Shown here in pieces: positions 52,372-60,951 of a stretch of 64,000 bases of DNA. The stretch comes from Streptomyces flaveolus (GTDB lineage Bacteria; Actinomycetota; Actinomycetes; Streptomycetales; Streptomycetaceae), in the NCBI RefSeq assembly GCF_000716535.1, contig NZ_JNWV01000034.1:39508-103507 (forward strand), in the 5' to 3' direction. The notes beneath the pieces were generated by a model. That model was not told the DNA's origin and ran no database searches. It saw only the letters and a list, made by a program, of their open reading frames with translations. The position numbers and the translations under genes are program-made. Numbering within the stretch: position 1 is the first letter of the stretch; each line of letters starts with the position of its first letter.

Positions 52372-52770
52372 TCACACGGCCTCCCCGAGCGCGGCGATGA
52401 CGTCGGCTTTGCGGGGCTGTCCGGTGGCGCGCCGCACCACCCGCCCGCCGGCGTCCAGGACCAGGACGGTGGGCGTCTTGAGGATCTCCAGTTCGCGTAC
52501 GAGGTCCAAGTGGGCCTCGGCGTCGATCTCGACGTGGGTCACGCCCGGGACCATTCCGGCGACCTCGGCGAGGACGCGCCGGGTGGCCCGGCAGGGCGCA
52601 CAGAAGGCGCTGGAGAACTGCACGAGTGTGGCGCGCTCCCCCAGTTCCCCGCCGAGTTCGGCCGCGCCGAACCGCTTGCCGTCGTCGTGGCCGCGCACCC
52701 GCGTCCTCCCCTTCCGCCGCTCGTGCGGCACTCCATGGGCGCCCGCCGCCGCGAGCACCGCCCGGCACAC
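52372..52770 (-). CDS. Thioredoxin-like protein with degenerate membrane anchor
   Basis: 132 residues from GTG 52770. The thioredoxin domain is clear: ATLVQFSSAFCAPCRATRRV with the CAPC active site, VTHVEIDAEAHLDLVRELEI, LKTPTVLVLDAGGRVVRRAT and GQPRKADVIAALGEAV. In related proteins the N-terminus is one membrane helix starting M-T-G; here the codon at the expected ATG place is ACG, and the helix region reads VCRAVLAAAGAHGVPHERRK with Arg, Pro and His inside. The frame is open further upstream to 53001 without family likeness. It may have lost its start and anchor. Confidence 0.78.
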   Translation of the reverse strand: MCRAVLAAAGAHGVPHERRKGRTRVRGHDDGKRFGAAELGGELGERATLVQFSSAFCAPCRATRRVLAEVAGMVPGVTHVEIDAEAHLDLVRELEILKTPTVLVLDAGGRVVRRATGQPRKADVIAALGEAV

Positions 52771-53090
52771 CGCCGGTCCCGTCGTCTTCAACAGAAGCGT
52801 TCCCGCGGCCGCGATGATTCCCCGGGGCCCGCCGGAGGCGGCGGCCGCCGTCGCGGTGCGACATGTTCCCGCTTCCACGGGGAACCAGAACACGGGTGGA
52901 GTAAAGGAGAGTGAGGATCCACGGTGGGATGTAGGCCGACGTGACGAGGATCTCGCCGCCGCGGGGCACCAGGACTGGCTCCCCGTCCGTTCTTCGGGCA
53001 CGATCTGCGAGACGCCGTAAACCTACGGCTGCGTAACTTTCCCGCCGGGAGCCCCTTTCCCGAGCAGAGCAGAAAGGGTCCACCCCGCCC
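52771..53090. promoter_or_regulatory. Intergenic region with TACG-N4-CGTA operator before the acyltransferase gene
   Basis: 320 bases between divergent genes. At 53024-53035 TACGGCTGCGTA forms an inverted repeat (TACG/CGTA) within CCTACGGCTGCGTAACTT, 56 bp before the acyltransferase ATG; such TACG-N4-CGTA sites are typical of TetR-type lipid regulators in actinobacteria. The rest shows no gene. Confidence 0.55.
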
Positions 53091-53819
53091 ATGGCAGAGC
53101 TGGTCTACCGTCCCGTCATCGGTTTCGCCAAGACGCTGTTCAAGGTCTGGGACCTGAAGATCGACTGTCAGGGGTCGGAGAACATCCCGCGCACGGGCGG
53201 CGCGGTGCTGGTGAGCAATCACATCAGCTACCTGGACTTCATCTTCAACGGCCTGGCCGCGCTGCCGCAGAAGCGCCTGGTGCGGTTCATGGCGAAGGAG
53301 TCCGTCTTTCGGCACAAGGTCTCCGGGCCGCTGATGCGGAGCATGAAGCACATCCCGGTGGACCGCAAACAGGGCGAGGCCGCGTACGCGCACGCGCTGG
53401 ACTCGCTGCGCTCCGGCGAGATCATCGGGGTGTTCCCCGAGGCGACGATCTCCCAGTCCTTCACGCTGAAGAGCTTCAAGTCGGGTGCGGCCCGCCTGGC
53501 GCAGGAGGCGGGCGTCCCGCTGATCCCGATGGCGGTGTGGGGCACGCAGCGGCTGTGGACGAAGGGCCACCCCCGCAACTTCAAGCGCAGCCACCTGCCC
53601 GTCACCATCCGCGTGGGCGAGCCGGTGGAGGCACCGCGCGACCAGTACGCCGGCGCGATCACCCGCCGCCTGCGCGAACGCGTCCAGGAACTCGTGGACG
53701 CCGCCCAGCGGGCCTACCCGGGCCGCCCCAAGGACGCGGAGGACACCTGGTGGCTCCCCACCCACCTGGGCGGCACGGCACCGACGGCCGAGGCGTTGCG
53801 CACGGCGGAGGCCCACTGA
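53091..53819 (+). CDS. 1-acyl-sn-glycerol-3-phosphate acyltransferase (PlsC-like)
   Basis: A 242-residue lysophospholipid acyltransferase. The catalytic NH-x4-D block is VSNHISYLD (His44, Asp49), followed by VRFMAKESVF, HIPVDRKQG and the EGT-equivalent VFPEATIS. It acylates lysophosphatidic acid at the membrane in phospholipid synthesis. ATG 53091 with AGAAAGGG upstream. Downstream lies a 0.7-kb repeat array. Confidence 0.93.
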   Translation: MAELVYRPVIGFAKTLFKVWDLKIDCQGSENIPRTGGAVLVSNHISYLDFIFNGLAALPQKRLVRFMAKESVFRHKVSGPLMRSMKHIPVDRKQGEAAYAHALDSLRSGEIIGVFPEATISQSFTLKSFKSGAARLAQEAGVPLIPMAVWGTQRLWTKGHPRNFKRSHLPVTIRVGEPVEAPRDQYAGAITRRLRERVQELVDAAQRAYPGRPKDAEDTWWLPTHLGGTAPTAEALRTAEAH

Positions 53820-53859
53820 GGCCTACGGCAGGGGGCTTAAGGACACGGGCCCCGGCCGG

Positions 53860-54525
53860 GGTTGGGCCGGGAGCCCCAGTGCCGCCCGCCGGGGTCCGGC
53901 GGGTACGCCCAGCTCCGCCCGCCGGGGGTTGAGCAGGAGCGCCCAGCTCCGCCCGCCGGGGGGTTCGGCCGGGAGCGTTCAGCTCCGCCCGCCGGGGATT
54001 TAGCGGGAACCCCCGGCCCCGCACAGCCAGGGGCTCGGCCGGGAGCGTTCAGCTCCGCCCGCCCGAAATCCAGCGGGAACGCCCAGCCTCGCGCAGCCAG
54101 GGGATCGGCCAGGAGCCTCAACTCCGCCGGCTGGAGGTACAGCGAGAACACCCCGCCCCGCACAGCCAGGGGTTCGGCCGGGAGCGTTCAGCTTCGCCCG
54201 CCCGGAATCCAACGGGAACGCCCAGCTCAGCTCGCCGGGGGTTCGGCGGGAGCGCCCAGTTCCGCACAGCCAGGGGCTCGGCCAGGAGGCCCCAACTCCG
54301 CCCGACCGGAGGTACAGCGAGAACACCCCGCCCCGCACAGCCAGGGGCTCGGCCGGGAGCGTTCAGCTCCGCCCGCCGGAAATCCAACGGGAGCGCCCAG
54401 TTCCGCACAGCCAGGGGCTCGGCCAGGAGGCCCCAACTCCGCCCGACCGGAGGTACAGCGAGAACACCCCGTCCCGCACAGCCAGGGGCTCGGCCTGGGG
54501 CGTTCAGCTCCGCCCGGCCATCGGT
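53860..54525. repeat. Intergenic minisatellite, ~19 units of 33-37 bp with 141-bp higher-order repeat
   Basis: Alternating units such as CAGCTCCGCCCGCCGGGGG, GCACAGCCAGGGGCTCGGCC, CAACTCCGCCCGACCGGAGG and GGTACAGCGAGAACACCCC, each followed by a GGGAGCG or GGGAACG end. A block of four units recurs with a 141-bp period (the copy at 54264 repeats at 54405, almost identical). Both strands stay open in several frames, giving spurious ORFs. It fills most of the 768-bp gap between the acyltransferase and B3/B4 genes; the remainder (to 54587) shows no gene. Confidence 0.9.
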
Positions 54526-54587
54526 CCGCCGGGCGCAGGACCCACGAACGGCCGTCGCCCTCGCCGTTGCAGGATGCGAACCGAACC

Positions 54588-55298
54588 TCAGCCGGCGCTG
54601 CCCGACGACACCGGCTCGTGCACCTCGATGCGGGCCCCGGGGCTGAACTTCTCCAGGAGTTCGGCCAGTTCGGTGGCCGCTGACCGGGCCTCCTCGACCG
54701 GCACGGGGGCCAGGGTCTCCAGGAGGAAGACGGCGGAGGTCGTCTCCTCGGTGAGCCGGGTGCGCGGACCCTGACGCCAGTTCCAGCGGCGGCAGGTGAC
54801 GCCGGCGTCGTCGCGCCACACCACCTCGCCGGGCTCGGGGTGTTCGACCGCCTCCGCGCCGGCCGCGACCGTCACGAAGTCCTCCTCGCCGATGGCCCGT
54901 ACCAGCCGCATCCCCCCTTGCACCCGGTCGATGTCCTCGCCTCCGACGGGGATCAGGCGGGCCACGCTGATGGCGTTGTACAGGTCCACGAGCAGGTTGA
55001 TCCGGGGCAGTCCGGCGTCGGACAGGGCCCGCTTGGCCAGCGCCTCGGCGGAGTTGCGGGTGCGGGAGGGCTTGGCGCCGAAGGCGGTGTACACCTCGCG
55101 CCAGGCAGCCATGTGCGGATCCTCGTGGGGCGCGCGTCCGGCCAGACGGGCGGCGAGGCGACGGGCGGCGTCGTCCAGCAGGGCCGAACTCGCCTCGGTG
55201 CTGGGCGCGTTGACGACATCGTGCGCCTCGATCGCGACATGGGTGAAACCGGGGGCGAGGGCGCGGACCTCGTCGGACACGGTGAGGGTGAAGGTCAT
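54588..55298 (-). CDS. B3/B4 domain (PheRS beta-like) protein
   Basis: A 236-residue protein: VRALAPGFTHVAIEAHDVVN, HMAAWREVYTAFGAKPSRTR, INLLVDLYNAISVARLIPVG, and RRWNWRQGPRTRLTEETTSA. This is the free-standing B3/B4 domain of phenylalanyl-tRNA synthetase beta, which can hydrolyse mis-charged tRNA. It probably acts in trans on mischarged aminoacyl-tRNA. ATG 55298 is 10 bases after the stop of the transglutaminase gene; the two form an operon. Confidence 0.88.
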   Translation of the reverse strand: MTFTLTVSDEVRALAPGFTHVAIEAHDVVNAPSTEASSALLDDAARRLAARLAGRAPHEDPHMAAWREVYTAFGAKPSRTRNSAEALAKRALSDAGLPRINLLVDLYNAISVARLIPVGGEDIDRVQGGMRLVRAIGEEDFVTVAAGAEAVEHPEPGEVVWRDDAGVTCRRWNWRQGPRTRLTEETTSAVFLLETLAPVPVEEARSAATELAELLEKFSPGARIEVHEPVSSGSAG

Positions 55299-55308
55299 CT
55301 GTCCCGCC

Positions 55309-55899
55309 TCAGAGGGTGCTGGGGAGCGTCTTCCACAGGTACGGCCGGTCGGGAGCGGCCCGCAGGGCGGCGAGAACGGCCGGGTGTGGTTCAGCATACA
55401 GGACTGGATAGTCCATCTCATTGGACGATGGATCGGGGACCCAGGCCAGCCGCTCGCCGTCCAGGGAGAACCGGGCGTCCACGCCCGGCTTATTGCCGCG
55501 AGGGTCCTGCCGGTGCCAGGCCCCGCGGAAGCGGACGGCGACCAGGCCGTGGACCACGTGCCCGCCCTCTCCGTCCGACAGCCGCTGGTAGCACAGCGCG
55601 GCCGGGATGTCCTCGGCCCGCAGCAGGGCGGCCAGGGCGTGGGACTTGGCGTAACAGATGCCCGTACCGAGAGCCAGCACGTCGGAGGCGCGCCAGGTGA
55701 CGCGGAGGTCGCCGGAGTCCTGGGAGTGCGGGATGGTGTCCCGGACGAATTCATAGGCGGCCCGCGCATATTCATACGAGTCGGCGACCTCCTCCGCCAG
55801 CCGGGCGGCGGCCTCCCGGACCACTGGATGGTGATGGTCGATGACCTGGTCGGCGGCCAGGTAGGCGGACAGATCGGCGGTGTCCTGGATGAGCTCCAT
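55309..55899 (-). CDS. Transglutaminase-like cysteine protease-fold protein
   Basis: A 196-residue transglutaminase-core protein: catalytic Cys in LGTGICYAKSHALAALLRAE, His in GHVVHGLVAVRF and Asp in RQDPRGNKPG. N-terminal helices include VREAAARLAEEVADSYEYAR. Members act as peptidases or protein cross-linkers; with a B3/B4 partner a role in quality control is possible but not shown. ATG 55899. An inverted repeat lies upstream. Confidence 0.88.
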   Translation of the reverse strand: MELIQDTADLSAYLAADQVIDHHHPVVREAAARLAEEVADSYEYARAAYEFVRDTIPHSQDSGDLRVTWRASDVLALGTGICYAKSHALAALLRAEDIPAALCYQRLSDGEGGHVVHGLVAVRFRGAWHRQDPRGNKPGVDARFSLDGERLAWVPDPSSNEMDYPVLYAEPHPAVLAALRAAPDRPYLWKTLPSTL

Positions 55900-55918
55900 G
55901 CCCGCAGAGCATAGGAAA

Positions 55919-55956
55919 GCGATCACCCGAGCGTCAATGACTTTTCGAGTGATCGC
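55919..55956. promoter_or_regulatory. Operator-like inverted repeat before the transglutaminase operon
   Basis: GCGATCACCCG at 55919-55929 and CGAGTGATCGC at 55946-55956: 11-bp arms with one mismatch, separated by 16 bases; outside it ATAGG (55911) is matched by CCTAT (55960). It lies 20-57 bp upstream of the start codon, an AT-richer stretch. Confidence 0.65.
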
Positions 55957-55988
55957 ATACCTATGCAGATCGGAGAGAGTGTCGGCGG

Positions 55989-57059
55989 CTAGCGCGCCAT
56001 CTCCTCCTTCAGTGCCGCCACGAACGTGTCGACGTCGTCCTCCGTGGTGTCGAAGGAGCACATCCAGCGCACCACCCCCGCACCCTCGTCCCAGAAGTAG
56101 AACCGGAACCGCTTCTGCAGCCGCTCGCTCACGTCGTGCGGGAGCTTGGCGAAGACGCCGTTGGCCTGCACCGGGTAGAGGATCTCCACGCCGTGGACCG
56201 CGCGGACGCCCTCGGCGAGCCGCTGGGCCATCTCGTTGGCGTGCCGGGCGTTGCGCAGCCACAGGTCCTTGGCGAGGAGGGCCTCCAGCTGCACGGAGAC
56301 GAAGCGCATCTTGGAGGCGAGCTGCATCGACATCTTCCGCAGGTGCTTCATCTGCCGCACCGCGTCCTGATTCAGGACGACGACCGCCTCGCCGAACAGG
56401 GCGCCGTTCTTCGTCCCGCCCAGGGAGAGGATGTCGACGCCGACCGCGTTGGTGAACGTCCGCATGGGCACGTTCAGGGAGGCGGCGGCGTTGGCTATCC
56501 GGGAGCCGTCCAGGTGCACCTTCATACCGTGCGCGTGGGCGTGCTCGCAGATCGCGCGGATCTCCTCGGGCGTGTAGAGGGTGCCCAGCTCGGTGCTCTG
56601 GGTGATCGACACGACCTGGGGCATCGCCCGGTGCTCGTCCTCCCAGCCCCAGGCCTGCCGGTCGATCAGCTCGGGCGTGAGCTTGCCGTCCGGCGTCGGC
56701 ACGGTGAGCAGCTTGAGCCCGCCCATGCGCTCGGGGGCACCGCCCTCGTCCACGTTGATGTGCGCGCTCTCGGCGCAGACCACCGCGCCCCAGCGGTCGG
56801 TGACCGCCTGGAGCGCGACGACGTTCGCGCCGGTGCCGTTGAAGACCGGGAAGGCCTCCGCGGTGGCCCCGAAGTGGCTCCGGATGATCCGCTGGAGGTT
56901 CTCGGTGTAGTCGTCCTCGCCGTACGCCACCTGGTGGCCGCCGTTGGCCAACGCCAGGGCGGCCATCACCTCCGGGTGGGCTCCGGCGTAGTTGTCACTG
57001 GCGAAACCGCGGACCTGCGGGTCGTGGTGGCGACGCGCGTCGGTCTTCGGAGGGTTCAC
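55989..57059 (-). CDS. Low-specificity L-threonine aldolase
   Basis: A 356-residue PLP fold-type I enzyme: FASDNYAGAHPEVMAALALA, FPVFNGTGANVVALQAVTDR, VVCAESAHINVDEGGAPERM, VHLDGSRIANAAASL with the PLP Asp, and SLGGTKNGALFGEAVV with the Schiff-base Lys. It cleaves threonine/allo-threonine to glycine and acetaldehyde. GTG 57059 overlaps the SDR gene stop (GTGA). Last gene of the DUF6421-SDR-aldolase operon. Confidence 0.93.
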   Translation of the reverse strand: MNPPKTDARRHHDPQVRGFASDNYAGAHPEVMAALALANGGHQVAYGEDDYTENLQRIIRSHFGATAEAFPVFNGTGANVVALQAVTDRWGAVVCAESAHINVDEGGAPERMGGLKLLTVPTPDGKLTPELIDRQAWGWEDEHRAMPQVVSITQSTELGTLYTPEEIRAICEHAHAHGMKVHLDGSRIANAAASLNVPMRTFTNAVGVDILSLGGTKNGALFGEAVVVLNQDAVRQMKHLRKMSMQLASKMRFVSVQLEALLAKDLWLRNARHANEMAQRLAEGVRAVHGVEILYPVQANGVFAKLPHDVSERLQKRFRFYFWDEGAGVVRWMCSFDTTEDDVDTFVAALKEEMAR

Positions 57060-57811
57060 GGCTTCTCGGTCAGCCACAGACGGTTTCCGTTCACTTCCGC
57101 GGCGGGCTTGTGCCAGACGCCCACGATGGCCTCGGCCAGGTCCTTGACGTCCGTGAAGCCCGCGAACTTCGCGTTGGGGCGTTCGGCGCGCATCGCGTCG
57201 TGCACCAGCGCCTTCACCACCAGGATGGTAGCCGCGGACGTCGGCCCCTCGGCGCCGCCCGCCTTGCGGAAGTAGTCGGCCAGGGCCAGCGTCCACGCCT
57301 CGGCGGCGGCCTTGGCCGCGGAGTACGCGGCGTTGCCGGCGGTCGGCTTCGACGCACCGGCCGCACTGATCAGCACGTACCGGCCGCGCTCGCTGCGCTG
57401 CAGCGCCTCGTGGAAGGCGAGGGAGGTGTGCTGCACGGTCTTGACGAGCAGCAGCTCCAGCAGGTCCCAGTCGTCCAGGCTGGTCTTGGTGAACGTCTCA
57501 CTGCCGCGCCAGCCGCCGACCAGGTGCACGAGCCCGTCGACCCGGCCGAAGTCCTTCTCGATGTGCGCGGCCCATTCACGGGTGGACTGCAGGTCCAGCA
57601 GGTCCACCGTGTCACCGGTGACGGTCGCGCCACCGGAGGCGTACCGGGCCGCGTCGACGGCCTCCGAGAGCCGCTGCGGGTCGTTGTCCGCCCCGACGAC
57701 GGTCGCCCCGGCCTCGGCCAGGCGCAGCAGGGCCGCGCGGCCGGCGGGTCCGCCCGCACCGGCCACCGCGATCACCGCACCGCTGAGAGGCCCGTTCGCG
57801 CCGTTCCTCAT
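57056..57811 (-). CDS. Short-chain dehydrogenase/reductase (SDR)
   Basis: A 251-residue SDR. Nucleotide loop VIAVAGAGGPAGRAALLRL (a GxGGPxG variant), VHLVGGWRG in place of NNAG, and the catalytic SerxxTyrxxxLys region SAAGASKPTAGNAAYSAAKA. Substrate unknown. I start at ATG 57811 with GAGGGGAAG; a GTG at 57853 overlapping the DUF6421 stop is an alternative. Coupled to the threonine aldolase by a GTGA. Confidence 0.9.
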   Translation of the reverse strand: MRNGANGPLSGAVIAVAGAGGPAGRAALLRLAEAGATVVGADNDPQRLSEAVDAARYASGGATVTGDTVDLLDLQSTREWAAHIEKDFGRVDGLVHLVGGWRGSETFTKTSLDDWDLLELLLVKTVQHTSLAFHEALQRSERGRYVLISAAGASKPTAGNAAYSAAKAAAEAWTLALADYFRKAGGAEGPTSAATILVVKALVHDAMRAERPNAKFAGFTDVKDLAEAIVGVWHKPAAEVNGNRLWLTEKP

Positions 57812-57849
57812 GTTCTTCCCCTCTGAAGCAGTGTCCTGGACGCGGTCGC

Positions 57850-59247
57850 TCACGCGGCGACCCGCTCGGCGGTGTCCGCCGTGATGCCCTTCGTCGAGGC
57901 GATCACATTCTTCAGCTTCTTGGACAGCGCCTCATAGAACATGCTCAGCGGAAACTCGTCCGGAAGCACGTCGTCCACGAGCTTGCGCGGGGGCTGGGTC
58001 AGGTCCAGGGCGTCCGGGCCCTTGGCCCACTTGGAGCCCGGGTGCGGGGCGAGGTACGTGGAGACCAGCTGGTAGCCGGCGAACCAGTGCACCAGCTTCG
58101 GGCGGTCGATGCCGTCCCGGTAGAGCTTCTCTATCTCGGCGCACAGCTGGTTGGTGACCTGCGGGGCGCGCTCCCAGTCGATGGAGAGCTTGTTGTCGGT
58201 CCAGCGGACGACGTCGTGCTTGTGCAGGTAGGCGAAGAGGAGCTGGCCGCCGAGGCCGTCGTAGTTGCGGTTGCGGTCGCCGGTGACCGGGAAGCGGAAC
58301 ATACGGTCGAAGAGGACGGCGTACTGCACGTCACGGGCCTGCGGGACGCCGTCCGCCTGGAGCTTCACGGCCTCCTTGAAGGCGGTGAGGTCGCAGCGCA
58401 GCTCCTCCAGGCCGTACATCCAGAACGGCTGGCGCTGCTTGATCATGAACGGGTCGAACGGCAGGTCGCCGTGGCTGTGGGTGCGGTCGTGGACCATGTC
58501 CCAGAGCACGAAGGCGTCTTCGCAGCGCTTCTGGTCGTGGACCATCGCGGCGATGTCCTCGGGCAGCTCCAGGCCCAGGAGGTCGACGGCGGCCTCGGTC
58601 ACGCGGCGGAAGCGGGCGGCCTCGCGGTCGCAGAAGATGCCGCCCCAGGAGAAACGTTCCGGCGCTTCGCGGACGGCGATCGTCTCCGGGAAGAGAACGG
58701 CGGAGTTGGTGTCGTAGCCCGAGGTGAAGTCCTCGAAGGCGATGCCGCAGAAGAGCGGGTTGTCGTACCGGGTGCGCTCCAGCTCGGCCAGCCAGTCCGG
58801 CCAGACCATGCGCAGCACGACCGCCTCCAGGTTGCGGTCCGGGTTGCCGTTCTGCGTGTACATCGGGAAGACGACCAGGTGCTGCAGGCCGTCGGCGCGG
58901 TCGGCGGCCGGGTTGAAGGCCAGCAGGGAGTCCAGGAAGTCCGGCACCTGGAAGCCGCCCTCGGCCCAGCGGCGGAGGTCCTTCACCAGCGCCTGGTGGT
59001 AGACGGCGTCATGCGGAAGGAGCGGGGAGAGCTGCTCGACCGCGCCGGCGACACGCTCGACGGCCGCCAGGGCGTCGGCCCGCTGCGGGGCGCCCTCGGC
59101 GTCGAAGTCGATCGATCCGTCCTTCGACTGCCATGGCCGGATCCGCTCCACGGCATCCTTGAGCACGGGCCAGGCCGGGTGCTCCACCACCCTGGTCAGC
59201 GGAGAAACCCGATCCTCCGCACCCGACTGCACAAGAATTTCCGTCAT
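57850..59247 (-). CDS. DUF6421 family protein
   Basis: A 465-residue protein recognised as DUF6421: PWQSKDGSIDFDAEGAPQRA, HLVVFPMYTQNGNPDRNLEA, VLWDMVHDRTHSHGDLPFDP with a His-rich possible metal site (HDRTHSHGD), YGLEELRCDLTAFKEAV and LVHWFAGYQLVSTYLAPHPG. Function unknown; many conserved Trp/His/Asp suggest an enzyme. ATG 59247 follows GGAGGATGGGAC. First gene of a three-gene operon with SDR and threonine aldolase. Confidence 0.88.
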   Translation of the reverse strand: MTEILVQSGAEDRVSPLTRVVEHPAWPVLKDAVERIRPWQSKDGSIDFDAEGAPQRADALAAVERVAGAVEQLSPLLPHDAVYHQALVKDLRRWAEGGFQVPDFLDSLLAFNPAADRADGLQHLVVFPMYTQNGNPDRNLEAVVLRMVWPDWLAELERTRYDNPLFCGIAFEDFTSGYDTNSAVLFPETIAVREAPERFSWGGIFCDREAARFRRVTEAAVDLLGLELPEDIAAMVHDQKRCEDAFVLWDMVHDRTHSHGDLPFDPFMIKQRQPFWMYGLEELRCDLTAFKEAVKLQADGVPQARDVQYAVLFDRMFRFPVTGDRNRNYDGLGGQLLFAYLHKHDVVRWTDNKLSIDWERAPQVTNQLCAEIEKLYRDGIDRPKLVHWFAGYQLVSTYLAPHPGSKWAKGPDALDLTQPPRKLVDDVLPDEFPLSMFYEALSKKLKNVIASTKGITADTAERVAA

Positions 59248-59616
59248 GTCCCATCCTCCACAGGAGAACCTCGCGTATGGACACCGTATGCATACCCGGT
59301 TTCTCTCAGCAAGAGCAGGATCGGGAAATTATTCTGTCGACCCCCTTGGTCACCGACGTTTTTCCTGCCGTAAACCGTGACGACGCTCACTTCCGCGAGA
59401 ACGTGCGAGCCGGGGACGGCCATGATCCGATGGGACGGTCAGAGCGGATCCCGGCCGGCCGGCAGCCGCCCGGGTGTCGAAAGCCCGGTGCAGCCACGGG
59501 TTCAACGCGCGGCCCGGCCATTAGGCTGCGAGCCTGCCGCGTGGACGACGACGTCCGGTACGGGGGCCGTCGGTCCGCGCGTCGCCGAGCCGCCGTCGAC
59601 GGAAGCGAGTTGAACC
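59248..59616. other. Divergent intergenic region
   Basis: 369 bases between DUF6421 and GDPD genes. GTATGCATAC at 59286-59295 is a perfect 10-bp palindrome 39-48 bp before the DUF6421 start; CGTATG also occurs at 59273. The right part (59400-59610) is GC-rich and shows no gene. Confidence 0.5.
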
Positions 59617-60300
59617 TTGAACTTCCTTACCATCGGTCACCGCGGTGTCATGGGCGTCGAGCCCGAGAACACCCTTCGTTCCTTCGTCGCCGCGCAGCAG
59701 GCCGGCCTCGACCTGATCGAACTCGATCTGCATCTCAGCAAGGACGGCGCCCTGGTCGTCATGCACGACGCAGAGGTGGACCGTACGACCGACGGCTCCG
59801 GACCGATCGCCGAGAAGACCCTGGCGGAGCTGCGCGCCCTGGACGCGGGCCGCGGTGAGCGGGTGCCGGTGTTCGAGGAGGTCCTGGACGCGGTGGACAC
59901 GCCGTTGCAGGCCGAGATCAAGGACGTGGCCGCGGCGCGGGCGCTGGCCGAAGTGATGCACGCGCGCGACCTGACCGCGCGGGTCGAGGTGTCCTCGTTC
60001 CAGGACGACGCGGTCGCCGAGATCACCCGGCTGGTGCCGGGCGTGCGCACCGCACTGGTCGCGAGCCGGTACGGCACCGACGTGGTGGACCGCGCCGTCG
60101 CCGTGGGCGCCGCCACGGTGTGTCTCAACATCCGCCGGCTCACCCTGGAGATCGTCGAGCACGCGCGCGCGTCCGGGCTGCGGATCATCGGCTGGGTGGT
60201 CAACACGCAGGACCAGCTCCGGCTGGTCCGCGCATTGGAGCTGGACGGGGCGACGACCGACTATCCGGAGATCAAGCGCACGGGCCGCTTCACCGCGTGA
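59617..60300 (+). CDS. Glycerophosphodiester phosphodiesterase
   Basis: A 227-residue GDPD TIM-barrel: FLTIGHRGVMGVEPENTL with catalytic His in HRG and PENT, LIELDLHLSKDGALVVMHDA with metal Glu/Asp and second His, then EIKD and GWVVNTQDQL. It cleaves glycerophosphodiesters to glycerol-3-phosphate and alcohol. Cytoplasmic; no signal peptide. TTG start at 59617, chosen because the family N-terminus begins there; GGAAG lies 12 bases upstream. Confidence 0.92.
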   Translation: MNFLTIGHRGVMGVEPENTLRSFVAAQQAGLDLIELDLHLSKDGALVVMHDAEVDRTTDGSGPIAEKTLAELRALDAGRGERVPVFEEVLDAVDTPLQAEIKDVAAARALAEVMHARDLTARVEVSSFQDDAVAEITRLVPGVRTALVASRYGTDVVDRAVAVGAATVCLNIRRLTLEIVEHARASGLRIIGWVVNTQDQLRLVRALELDGATTDYPEIKRTGRFTA

Positions 60301-60340
60301 CACAGGCGTCCGGGCCCGGGTCCGGACGCCTGCCGCATCG

Positions 60341-60880
60341 TCACACCAGCGGCTTGACCAGCAGCTCGAACCGCAGGTCGGCGCGCCGCGGAATGCCGAA
60401 GCGCTCGTCGCCGTACGGGAACGGCTGGGTCTGCCCCGTACGGCGGTAGCCGCGGCGTTCGTACCAGGCGATCAGGTCCTCCCGCTGGGAGATCACCGTC
60501 ATCTGCATCTCGGTGGCTCCCCAGGTCTGCCGGGCCAGGCGCTCCGCCTCCGCCATGACGACCTTGCCGAGGCCCGCGCCCTGCAGGGTGGGGCTGACCG
60601 CGAACATGCCGAAGTAGGCGTGCTCGCCCCGGTGTTCCAGCTGGCAGCAGGCGACGATACGGCCGTCCCGCTCGACGGTCAGCAGGCGGCTCCCGGGGGC
60701 CTTGATCACTTCCAGCACGCCCTGCGGGTCGGTGCGCTGCCCCTCCAGGATGTCCGCCTCGGTGGTCCACCCGGCCCGGCTGCTGTCCCCCCGGTACGCC
60801 GACTCGATCAGCGCGACGAGGGCGTCGACGTCGGCGTCGGTGGCGTCCCGGAAGGTCAGTCCGGTGGCGGGGGTGTCCAT
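60341..60880 (-). CDS. GNAT-family N-acetyltransferase
   Basis: A 179-residue GNAT protein: LTFRDATDADVDALVALIES, IVACCQLEHRGEHAYFGMFA, acetyl-CoA loop VSPTLQGAGLGKVVMAEAER, and IAWYERRGYRRTG. Substrate unknown. I start at ATG 60880; the frame extends to 60916. Convergent with the GDPD gene. Confidence 0.88.
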   Translation of the reverse strand: MDTPATGLTFRDATDADVDALVALIESAYRGDSSRAGWTTEADILEGQRTDPQGVLEVIKAPGSRLLTVERDGRIVACCQLEHRGEHAYFGMFAVSPTLQGAGLGKVVMAEAERLARQTWGATEMQMTVISQREDLIAWYERRGYRRTGQTQPFPYGDERFGIPRRADLRFELLVKPLV

Positions 60881-60951
60881 GGTCGCGGTCTCCGATCTCG
60901 GGCGTGGCTGAGCCACGGACGAGGGTAACGCTGCCGCTAGGCTCCCCCCGC

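Noticed and set aside
53862..54683. Long plus-strand open frame (273 codons) and minus-strand frames through the repeat array
   Set aside because: They exist only because the minisatellite lacks stop codons; composition is repeat-derived and both strands are open.
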